Of a stretch of DNA of 64,000 nucleotides, positions 10,095 to 20,000 are shown one piece after another. The stretch covers positions 248,001 to 312,000 of the forward strand of contig OZ237750.1 in assembly GCA_965178125.1 (NCBI GenBank). Reading direction: 5' to 3'. A model generated the notes under the pieces. It did no database searches and was not told where the DNA came from. It saw only the letters and a program-made list of their open reading frames with translations. Position numbers and translations under genes: made by a program. Numbering within the stretch: position 1 is the first letter of the stretch; every line of letters starts with the position of its first letter. This DNA comes from Bilabrum cf. latius. Its lineage: Eukaryota > Bigyra: Bicosoecida > Bigyra > Bicosoecida.

Positions 10095-10150
10095 GCCCAG
10101 AATTGCGAACATATATTCTTAAATGACTATATATTTCCGCAATTTCGGGC
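10095..10150 (+). repeat. Stem-loop H9, variant loop
   Basis: Last copy before the element 1/host junction; loop end TATATATTTCC as in H5. No gene follows it within element 1. Confidence 0.8.
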
Positions 10151-10353
10151 GGGCATATCCTAAGACTTAGGCTAGGGATTCACTCAACAGATTAAGTAAA
10201 GTAAAGGTCTAACAGATAGACATTAACGGCGCGAAGGTATTAAATTAGGTAGATATATGAATAAATAGCTATTAAATTATTATGTTCAAGTGAAGGACAT
10301 TATGAAGGACTACGGCTTAAGATGTTGTGAAGTGGTTAATATTGACCTCTTAT

Positions 10354-10452
10354 GTTATCCGCCAAAATGTGGAGTTATGATAACTCTATTTCTACTATAT
10401 AGTAGAAATAGAGTTTACTTATATAAAAACTACACACATTTTGGCGGATAAC
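10354..10452. repeat. 99-bp palindrome at the element 1/host junction
   Basis: An 18-base terminal inverted repeat GTTATCCGCCAAAATGTG (10354-10371 and, inverted, 10435-10452) encloses a second, perfect 34-base palindrome centred on TATATA (10382-10415). AT-rich element DNA lies to the left and GC-rich host coding sequence begins immediately to the right. It may be the fold-back terminus of element 1 or a small MITE-like element that landed at the boundary. No matching end is visible elsewhere in the window. Confidence 0.7.
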
Positions 10453-11397
10453 AGATGAGGCATTTGGGCGCTGGTTTAGGCCCAGCAAGCCGCGTGCTGC
10501 GTCGCTTCCCGAATTCGGCGCCTGTTCTGCAGAGGGTTCTTTTTCCTCTGCCCCTGCCTTGGCTGGGGCCGAATCTTGCGACCAACTCGGATGCTGCTCC
10601 CTTACGGAACGAGCAAGTAGCTGCTCGTCGGTCGGCGTCGGCCCGAGAGGGCCAAGATCGTCTGGACCTGCGTGTTCGCTGCGTCGTATCTCGGCTGATT
10701 GTTTCGGTGAAATGTCTATGCTGCCATTTTTCTTCTCTTCAACTTGGACGGAATCGTCAGGAGCAGGCGGGGCCAACACACGTCGGCCCCAGCGGCCACT
10801 CCCTGAGCTCGGCGAGGGGTGCCCAGCTGGAAGAGAATTCCTATCGAGTGCAGTCCCCGACTAGGAAAAGCAGTTCTATGTGGATGCGGCTTCGCTGCCG
10901 CTCCGTACCGACCCCGCTTCAGACTGAGGTAGTGACGGGGGCATGAGCCCAGAGCCGAGCTCGTCTGCAGGACCGGCTCCTTCATCTACCGAAGGCCGAT
11001 CGTTGCGCTCGGCCGTATCCGACTACTGGAAAGATTTTCCTACTCTAGTGCTAATGCTACCAGTGCTATCGAGTCGTACCCTGTCGCCGGTTAATTCTTT
11101 CCTTGTTTTATGAGGGCTGGCGCTTACTCGGTGCGCCGTTGAAGCCGTGGCTACTGAATGTGCCCCGCTTGGTGGCAGCGACGGTGCGTTCCATGGCATA
11201 TTCAAATCAGAATCGACGCTACCAGATCGTGTCTTGCCTCTTCCAATTTGCATCTCCTTGCCTACAATGCTATCTCTGTGAGCTGAAACAACATTTGGCG
11301 CGTCAAAAACTTTCTCTTCCAACTTTTGGAGTCGTTCCTGTATAGAAGATAACATTGATAGCACTTGATTCTCGAAACCGGACATGCTCGGCTCCAT
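10375..11397 (-). CDS. Host coiled-coil/low-complexity protein, 3' end replaced by element 1
   Basis: From ATG 11397 the frame is open through three TAG codons (read as Gln) and across the junction palindrome to TAA at 10375. The host-encoded part is about 315 residues; the last about 25 come from the palindrome. Residues 1-30 form a short coiled coil (SSIQERLQKLEEKV); the rest is hydrophilic, Ser/Pro/Glu-rich and probably disordered. The natural 3' end is missing, so the gene appears truncated by the insertion. It is divergent from the CUE-domain gene, whose ATG lies 126 bases away, suggesting a shared promoter region. No family is recognised, and the frame extends upstream of 11397, so the start is tentative. 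Confidence 0.5.
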
Positions 11398-11523
11398 GTC
11401 CAGAAAATAGCTTGCTGCAACCAACGACTACGAATCATCAGGTTCCGCAGTCCAGAGTGCAATGCGCGGCAAGCTCGGCGAAAGGCGACCAAGTGGATTC
11501 GCCAAAGTCCAGATCAGTCCAAA

Positions 11524-13316
11524 ATGAGCGGCGGTAAACCTGCAGTAATGACATACGAAGATGCCATCGCTAACCTGCGAGCCATGTTCCCAGGTTTCGA
11601 TGACGAAATTCTCATTGCTGCGCTCTAGAACAATGGTGAGTAGCATCCAAGCAAGAATATCAAGCTATACCCTGCTGATGGAGCACAATGGCACTTCCAT
11701 GCAGCATGGCACATGATTTAGGCATCCTTGCAATCTGTTTAAAGTATCAGGACGCGCCATTGATATATTTCCCGTGCCCGCAGAAATGAAATTACAGCGT
11801 ACGATATCCTCTCTTTCGGAGATGTACACGTGAGTTTTTCAATCAGCTTGCTCCACTCTTAATCTGAGTGGATACTTCTCGCAGCTCCATCGAGTGGCAC
11901 TGGCGTGCAGTCCGACGACGTTGCCTTGCTTGATTGACCGCCTGCTTTTGGACACGTCGCCTGCTGGCACCAAGACACCCAACCCGGCCGAAAGCCTATA
12001 TCCTTGAGCCGCAGTGGAAACCCTGCTGTTGAAACTACAGCAGTCCAGGCCCCATCGCCGGCCGGTGCCTCAGGAGAGTCTTTGAGGGCTTCCGCAGCTG
12101 GAAGTACGGCAGCGGGAGCATCTGCTCGCGCCGGAGGAGCACCCTCTGGAGACGGGAGCGGCTCGCATCCTGTTGGCGGCACTTCGGAAGCCTCCGAAGC
12201 TGGCATGAAACCGTCTGAGTTGCCCGTTCGCTACCCGATCCCGGACGATTTCCTGAGGGTGCCGGGCGAGCAGGCACTTGCTCCGCCTGGCCGGCCCGAG
12301 CGGCAGCCATCGGCGGCCGAGCAGGACCAGATGGACCAGGATGAGATGATTGCAAGGGTGAGGTCGAGTATGGTTGTTTTTGCGCGCTGCGGTGCAATGC
12401 AGTGCAGTCAAGGCGCCCTCACATCTGGATCTCATTATCGACTTGCTGCTTGCCCCATGCCCCATGCCCTATGCCCCATGGCTCACATGTCACCTCGATC
12501 CCTGAGCAGATTTTGGCGGATCCAGACCTACTGATGACGTATGCATCTGATCCGATCGTTGGTCAGCTGATCAAGGACCTGGGCGGTGTCGAGGCCCTGC
12601 TCAGTCTCCAAGATGGGGACGGGGGCAGGGGGGGTCTCCCCAGGGGTATCCCCCGGGATGCGAGGCCCGGCGGGGGCGGCCGCGGGGGTAGGCCGGGCGC
12701 TGGAGCAGGGGCCCCCCGGGACCAGGCAGCTGCTCCAGAGAACAACGGGCCTTCCATGTTCGAAAGGATAGGGACGTTCTTCGCAAATGGGGGCCGGGAG
12801 GCGCGCGATCGGTTCAATAAGCTCTTCAACCGATAGGGGGGTGGCAGTGGTGGGGGTTAGGCAGGGGGGGCTGCGTCTGGCGGCAGCGGCGGCGGGTCAT
12901 CGTCCTCTTCTTCGGCGGTTGCCCCAACGGACGGGGGTGCATCGCCTGGCGGTGCAGGTGCATCGCTGCTCGGCGCAAGCAGTGGCCGAGCCGGGGATGC
13001 AGCTGATGCGCACCAGTCGCTGTCGGGGACTGGCGGCGGTGGTGGCGATGCTGGCGCTTTCGGAGACGGTGAGGATCTGGGTGCCGGGCTAGATTTACAG
13101 ATTGGGGACGATGATGACGATGATGATGACTTTGGGTCGTCTGTGAGGCCGGGCAGATCCGGGGCAGGAAGTGCAGCCGGGGCCCCTGTCCCTGTCGTGG
13201 GCCCCGATGGCAGCGGGGACATCACTCTTGGGGAAGACGATGACGATGAGGAAGAGGATGACGATGACATCTTCGGTGTGCAGCCTGACCGAGAATCTTC
13301 AGAGCCCAAGCTCTGA
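11524..13316 (+). CDS. CUE-domain protein, CUEDC1-like (4 exons)
   Basis: Exons 11524-11635, 11784-11829, 12015-12357 and 12510-13316 join with canonical GT-AG junctions and phases to give 435 residues ending in TGA. Residues about 12-46 form a CUE ubiquitin-binding domain: the MFP motif, the leucine of an ALQNN segment (its Q is a TAG in exon 1) and a TISSLSEM helix align with CUEDC1 spacing. A later IPDDFLRVP segment resembles the LPDDFLR segment of CUEDC1. The C-terminal about 160 residues are Gly/Ser-rich and end in two Asp/Glu runs; this part is reached only by reading two TAG codons as Gln. The likely role is binding ubiquitin in trafficking or regulation. Intron 3 contains a short CCCATGC tandem. 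Confidence 0.75.
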
Positions 13317-13723
13317 GCTGTGCAACATCGGTCAATGGCGGCAATAGGATTAACCTTTGTGTTGTGCAGTTTTGGATTCCTTGATCCCATTTCGACGGCT
13401 TTAGCCACACGAGAAGTTGTTCTTCAAACGATGAATCGATGATTTAATTGATCGCAACTCAGTACACCACGGGCTACCGCTTGATTCAATCAGATCTCCA
13501 TGCCTACCAGCGCCCCGCCCAGGCAGGCGTGCTCCCCTGCCAGTGTAAGGAAGCGAGCACATCAGCCGGTCAGCTTACTGGGACAAGTAAATCTGCTGCC
13601 ATCGAGCATGAGTCAGCTCACCCGATGCGGTATAACAAATACAAACAAACTCAAACATGCACGCCCGGCCACGGCGGGCCGAGCACCGGAGCAGCTGCTC
13701 CGGAGGTGACCCTCGGTCGCAGC
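13317..13723. other. Intergenic region between convergent host genes
   Basis: It holds the 3' flanks of the CUE gene and the MyTH4-FERM gene. The only structure I see is a perfect 18-base palindrome CCGGAGCAGCTGCTCCGG at 13686-13703, 20 bases past the MyTH4-FERM stop, which could fold in that transcript's 3' UTR. Confidence 0.5.
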
Positions 13724-16715
13724 TCACTGCTGGGCGGCCATGTGGTTCACGTAGGCGCGCACCAGCTGGTTGATGTCCTTGCCCAGAGGAGTCTGGAAGT
13801 ACAGCTTGGTCTGGCGCATGAGCGTGCCGACGTGCAGGACGAAGGAGCTGCCCGAGTGGCCCCAAGTCGGGATCTTGTCGTACGTGTACTCCTCCAGCAC
13901 GGCCTTGGTCTCGGGGTTGATGCACAGGATGCCCTTCTGCGACGATAATAAGGCAAGAAAACGAACGAAAGTGGAAAGTGTAGGTCGCGAACGGCCGTGG
14001 CACGTGCTGCAAGTACCAAGCAGGAGACAAACCATCATCCAGTGCACAGGGCAGTAACAAAGAAACAAATATACAACTATCTCACGGGGTTGACGGCCAG
14101 GAATACTTCCTCGGGCAGCGTGGCAGACATCTGGGTGCGGCACCAGAAGAAGGAGGACCCGTAGACCTTCCATTTGCGGACGTGGTCCATGTAGTCGGAG
14201 CGGCACTGGGAGGGAGCCTTGCTCTTGTGAGCGGCCAGGCGCTTGTTCAGCTCGGCCGTAAGTTCAGCGGACCGTGTTCCACCGATCAGCTTGGCGTTGA
14301 TGTACCGGTGCAGCTCATTGGGGGTCACGTTGGTGTTGGGCTTCTCGCACTGCCTCTGGAGTGCACCCAGGGAGAGCTGGTCGTCCTCGGAACAGGGGTA
14401 CCTCGCCGATACCACATCGTACACTGCCTGAGTGTACATGAGCTTCTCGGCGGCCTTATCGGGCTCGCCCTTCTTGTTGGGGGTGGGGTCGATGTACACA
14501 TGCACCTTGAGGGCGATCCGGAAGGTCTGCGCATCCGCGTCACGAGCGTCCCTGCTCTTCTGCTCGTCGTACAGGCGCTGCCAGTAGGCGACCAGATCGG
14601 CGATACGCTCGTCATCGTCCAGGCAACGCTCCTCGTTCTCTGGCGTCAGCTCGTAGATCTTGAACGCCTGCCTGTTCTCCTCGTACACGCCCAGGAGCTC
14701 AAGCACCTGGTTGGCCAGGTCGCTGGGGGTCATCCAGCTCTGCACCGGCATCATCTCGTACGTGCCGTCGACCTGCGACCAGAAACATAAGCGCATAGAA
14801 TCAACGGCAAGAATGTAACACATGACCGGAATAGATTAGCATCAGCCACATGCTGCCGAGCAGCGCACACACAATCACCGAGCCAGCGCGCACGCAAAGA
14901 GGAATCATCACACAAGACAAGACAACACGCATTCAAACATATCTCGAGCCAACCAACTTACGAAGTAGACGCGCACCAGGAAAGGCAGCATGTACTTGGA
15001 CGCCTCGATCTCGAGAGAGGTGGGGATCTCGGCCCTGACACCGAACTGGGTGATCTTCATGAGTCGGCCCAAGGAGTACTCGGCGTACTCGTGGATGCCG
15101 GGGACGCCCGTGGTCGTGGGCGGGTGGGTGTCCTTGGCGGTGTTGAAGTGGGAGGCCAGGTACGGCTCCAGCGTCTTTGAAGGGGCCACGCCCCCGGTGA
15201 CCACGCCGAACAGCTGCCAGGCCTTCAGGAGGCTCTGGGGGTTCGAGTTGTTCGTGGACTGCTTGATGATCTGCAGGTACACCTCATCACGGAGGTCCTC
15301 TGGCCCACTCAGGCAGTTCTTCAGCAGCTTCTCAGCGTGGCCCTCGTCACCCTTACCAGAGGACCTGTCTCCCATGAAACCGGTTGCATTGCGGAAGCAC
15401 TGGATCGCCATGGCGCTCATCTCACCGGAGCTCAGAGACTTCAGCAGAGGCATCTTGATGACCTCCGGCTTGTGGGACAGGAGTTTTGCCACCGTTGTGT
15501 TCGTCTTGAACATGCCCTTCCTGGCCAGCAGGCAGTACTCGGTGGCGTAGTCCTCCAGAGACTTGCGCTCGGGCGCCTCGCCCAGCGTGATGGCCTGCAT
15601 GTCCATCACCGAGAGCTTCTCGCGCCTAAGGCGCTCCTCTTTCTCGGCAGCGAGTTCCATCTCCTGTTCCTTGGCCTCCTCGGCGCGGGCCTTTTCTTCC
15701 TCCCTCTTCTTCTTCATCCGGATCTTGTTGAAGGCCTTGAGGCGCTAGAAGGTGGCATTTCTCGTGCTGATCTTCTCCTGGGCCCGATCCACGCAGTACT
15801 GCAGGATCTTGGACCAGCAGGACTTGGTGACCGGGGTCAGCCCGCGGGTGAAGGCCACGGGCTTCGCCTCATCGGCCTCGGCGGCCCCACCCTCGCCTGC
15901 TCCGGAGGCCATGGCTTTCTCGGCGGCTTCGGCGGCAGCAGCCAGCGCGGCTGCGTCGGCTCCACCTGCGGCTGCGGGCGCCGCTGCGGGCTCGGCTGCG
16001 GCGGGTTCCGCCGCTGCGGCTGCCGCGGGCTCTGCTGCCGCGGGCTCTGCTGCGGCAGGGGCTGCCTGGGCGGCGGCAGCAGCGGCATACTTTCCGATGG
16101 CATCCTGGATGACCGGGTCCGGCACCTCCCACTGCGTGCTCTAGTCGGGGCCGACGTAATAAATGTTGCCAGAGCTGGGGTCCTTGGCACCGGTCCAGCC
16201 AGCGATCTCTCCCTCGGGCTTGGGGCTGCGAGGACGGACGAAGCGAAAAGTGGAGGTGCGGGATCTTTCGTTAGGGAGGAGCTTGCGGATGCATTGAAGC
16301 TGTGACTGACTGATACGGTCGAGCGTTGCGTCAATCACCAACTGTTTAACCAATAGTACTGAAACATCCGCAAGAGCGTTCATCGCAGTTTGCGAGATAG
16401 GCGATAGCGAAGTGCGGACCCCGCCAAGGGCTGCTTAGGAGCCAAACACCATCCTGAAGCATTGAAACACCATCAATGCAGGGCCAATATACTTAAATAC
16501 AAAATCATGGTCAATGCACGATCTATTGAACGCGTTTTTGGAACACACACCGAATGGACGCCAGTCACGAATGTCCGGTGGGCTGTACTGAACTCTCACA
16601 CCTCATCAGGCCACTCCCAGGTGGTGCTCTGGTCTTCGTTGTTCACAAAGTAGTAGCGAGAATGCTCTTCGGCCCATGCAGCGGTAAACTTTGGCGAAAT
16701 TAATCCAGAGGCCAT
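13724..16715 (-). CDS. WW-WW-MyTH4-FERM cytoskeletal adaptor (4 exons)
   Basis: Exons 16715-16600, 16225-14962, 14772-14086 and 13936-13724 give 759 residues ending in TGA, all junctions GT-AG. Two WW domains lie at the N-terminus (about 12-38, Trp14/Trp33; and 47-75, Trp49/Trp71; the second contains a TAG codon at residue 67). A long Ala/Pro/Glu tract (85-140) and a Lys/Glu-rich helix (205-245) follow, the latter just after a second TAG codon near residue 199. A MyTH4 domain (about 255-420) and a FERM module (about 461-759, ending with a PH-like lobe YDKIPTWGHSGSSFVLH) complete it. MyTH4-FERM modules bind microtubules and membrane-protein tails in myosins and in the plant kinesin KCBP. Here no motor domain is attached, so it probably acts as an adaptor, with the WW domains binding proline-rich partners. 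Confidence 0.8.
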
Positions 16716-17020
16716 TTTCTTTCGAAGACTCTTATGGGAGAGGCGGAGCGACAAATTGATCTATTGTTTATCGCACAATTGGTTGCGACCGCTCGCTTAC
16801 ATCGGGTGGTCGCAAGTCGCGCAGGAGGAATACCACCAGAGGCCCCTCCAGTAGTTGCTTGTTGAGTTCTTGCTGTACCTTACTTTTGTTCTATCGAGTT
16901 TGACTGCTATTGGAGGCCGAGTTTTACATAAGGGTTGAGCCGGATTGGGACAAACCGGCAAAACGTATATTCTTCGCATTCTTGCTCAGTAGGACTTCTT
17001 CCGTCCGCTTCTTGGCCTAC
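16716..17020. promoter_or_regulatory. Divergent promoter region between MyTH4-FERM and surface gene A
   Basis: A 305-base gap between the ATG of the MyTH4-FERM gene (minus) and that of copy A (plus). It must contain both 5' flanks. I see no clear TATA box or repeated motif. Confidence 0.4.
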
Positions 17021-20000
17021 ATGTGGCGACTTTTAGCAGCATGTTGTATCTTTCTGCCTGTACTTGCGGTTGAAACTTAGCGCGGTCCGATTCATGAGGA
17101 CGGGCAAGGGCCTGCACGGACAGGCAGTTTCGCCACAGAGTTGTTCAGCCTGCGTCAACGCCGACGCACTACGATAGCAGCGGCAGGACATGTGATAAAT
17201 TCGACCATTGGACTGAATACTCACAGTTTCAATCAAGGGGGCAATCCTGGACTGTCTACACCAGTATTCTCGCTTGAGGTAGCCAGCGGAGCGCCTCCGC
17301 AGAGCACAGGCACAACCTCTTTGATGAACAACGCAACCGAAAAAGTGAGCTTTGAAATCGAATGACTTTTGACATGGCCCTCTTTATGGCAGGCACCGCC
17401 ATGTACTTCAAACTCAACCGTTGACCCACTCGTGCCTCAGGCATACATCGATCTGGCGCCTGGCTTCACGAAACTAGGTACAGGATTAACTGGACGAATG
17501 ACAACTATCCGCGACATTTCGGTGAGAACGAAAGAATTTGTCGCGCGGGCAGTGAACTCGGTTGTGATGGGTTACTGGATATGCTGAATTGCCACAAGAG
17601 CCGAATTTCAGCTAACGATACCATTTCACAGTATGTTCGGTTCAGCACCAGCCGCACTCCACTGGATTCCGGCGATCCTGACTGGTACATCAGCGTGTAC
17701 ACTGCGTTGGAAGGCGTCGATGATACGGGGTCCTGGTACAACACGCTGCTGAATGGCGAGTCCATCTATGCAAGAGGGCATGCAGAGTACGTGGATGGCA
17801 AGGCAGGAGAGTGGCTCCTGTGGGACACGCGGGCCGAAGACGAGGACGCGCCGAGCACTGTTCCGGCCGGCAGCGGCCTCTCCTTCTACGACTTCAACCG
17901 GCTGGGCGGCGTGCGCGGGATCGCTCGCGGGCCATCGCTGCAGGATCTGCAAGACCCCGCTTTCAACTGGAGCTCTGTGCGGAACATCCCGCGGGGCACC
18001 CAGTTCAGCAACCCCGTGACGCCGTACTGCGACAAGCCCGTGCTGAACCTGCGGCTGTCCACCGCCGTGGACGAGGGCAACTGGAAGGACTTCCACGGCA
18101 AGCTGGGCTGGGTGCAGGTGGGCATCACCTACTCCAGCATGAAGAACGACACATACGTGCTGAACTACGACATCGTGGGCAACGCGCCCACCCCGACACC
18201 CCAGCCGAGCCCCACCCCGCCCGCACCCTCCCCCTCGCCCGTGCCCCCAGTGCCGCCGTCCACGTCCAACGGGTGGCCCAGCGGCAGAGGCGCGCAGAAC
18301 ACGGGCTTCTTCCGCGGCAACGTGACCGACTTCGCCACGGCAGCGCAGTCGTTCCTGCTCCCCGCACAGCAAGGCAGCCGGGCGTCCAGGAGCGTGGACT
18401 CCGGGACGGTGGTGTCTGCCAACGGCACGGTGAGCTTCGTGCTGACGGCGGGCGGGCTGATGTACGCTCTCCGACACACGGCAACTGAGGTGGAGCCGGC
18501 GTGGGTGCGGAACCTGGGGGCCGGGGCCCCGCGCGGCATCGCCCCCGTGCTGTCCCCTGACGGCAGCGTGCTGCTGGCGGCCACGGGCGGGTCCCAGCGG
18601 CTGCTGCTGGCCATGGACCCGTCCTCTGCGGGGTCTCTGTGGAACTACCGCAGCAGCAGTGGGGCCACGGGCAGCCCGGTGTTCTTCGACTTTGACGCCG
18701 CACAGGAGAAGATGAGGACCGGCCAGCTGAAGCAGCCCTCTGCGACCCCGGGCCCGTCACCGTCTGCCCCTGCACCGTCCTCGTCCTCATCCTCGGCTGC
18801 GGCCGAGCCAAGCGGCACGTCGATCTTCGCTTCGTTCGGGTCGACCCTGGTGGCGCTGGACGCAGCCACGGGCCAGCCGCAGTGGCGGTGCATATCCGAC
18901 TCCGGGTCCCCATTCGTGGGCCGGGTGGCGGTGGAGCACGACGGTAGCGCCGTGTACGCAGCCACGTCTGCAGGGGCGGTGTATGCGATGCGCGCGTTCC
19001 AGTCTGCGAGCAGCGCGTGCGTGCAGGGTGCCACTGGCAGCGAGCCGCCCAAGTGCGGGCAGGGGCCAGTGGGGTCATGCAACCTGTGGGTCAGCAGCAC
19101 GAGCCCGAGTCACCCGTCGGTAGCTGCTCCCGTGGTGGCCGGCCCGGTGTTGGACGAGCTGTATGGGCGGCTGCTGGTCGCAACCAGCGCGTGGGCGGGG
19201 CGCGGCGGGCTGGTGCTGAGCTACGATCTCGGGGAGCACGCGCCGGCGCCGCGCGATCTGTTCGAGGTTCCGCACGAGGACATCACGGGTGCATTTGTGT
19301 CCGTGCAGGGGGCCCCCGGTCTGGCCTTGTTCCCTGGCAGCATGGAGCAGACGATCCTGGTGGGCGACTCGATCGGGCGGCAGTTCGCGCTTCAGTCGGG
19401 GCCCAGCTCGGAAGCCCCCTTGGTGCCCCGTTGGGTGGAGGTGGTGGGCCAGACGGATGGAGGTTAGAGCAACTTGGTGTCCACTGCGTCCACGCCGGTG
19501 AGCAACGGGCAGGTGGTGCTGCTGAACACGCAGCAGGAGGCAATCGCACTGGACCTGCTGTCGGGGCAGCCCGTGTGGTCTAGATTGCACCCGAGAACGT
19601 CGGTTCCCGATCCAAAGCAGCCCGCCCCCCCTCTGTCAGTGGCTCCGAACGGGCAAGTGAGGTATGCCACGAGAGGGGCGCAGTTCGTGTCCGTGGCTTC
19701 CGGATGCCCCGCCCTGTCCCGGCCAGTGAACGGCTCCATCATGTGCGCCTACAACGAGGATGGGCTGCCATCGTGCCAGTACTCGTGCGATGCCGAGCAC
19801 CTGCCGCAGCCAGAGGGCCACCCACTGGTGACGTCGTGCCAGCTGGGCGGCAGCTGGTCCGAGGACCCGGTGCGGTGCCAGCTGGTGACGTGCCAGTACT
19901 CTGCGTGGTCGGCGTACGACGCATGCGATGTGCCGTGTGGCGGGGGCGTGCAGACTCGCCGTCGAAACGCCACAGGCGCGTCTCCATCGGCTGGTCTGGA

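Larger units (their letters stand above)
8889..10353. other. Gene-free array of five stem-loops
   Basis: About 1.46 kb of very AT-rich DNA with no open frame that survives UAG=Gln reading. It holds stem-loops H5 to H9 at uneven spacing (about 240, 170, 295 and 395 bases between starts). The sequences between hairpins are not obviously related. A partial second copy of the 3' arm follows H5 at about 9,066-9,083. It could be an origin-rich control region, a packaging region or the remnants of lost gene blocks. Confidence 0.7.

Noticed and set aside
548-10150. An HUH Rep gene to match the TAATATTAC hairpins
   Set aside because: No frame in 1-10,350 shows HUH and Tyr motifs with a Rep-type helicase; the visible helicase is SF2-type fused to PrimPol.
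11636-12014. Alternative splice reading of the CUE gene giving a NEITAYDIL segment
   Set aside because: It needs a non-GT-AG junction; the canonical junctions give a continuous frame that aligns better with CUEDC1.
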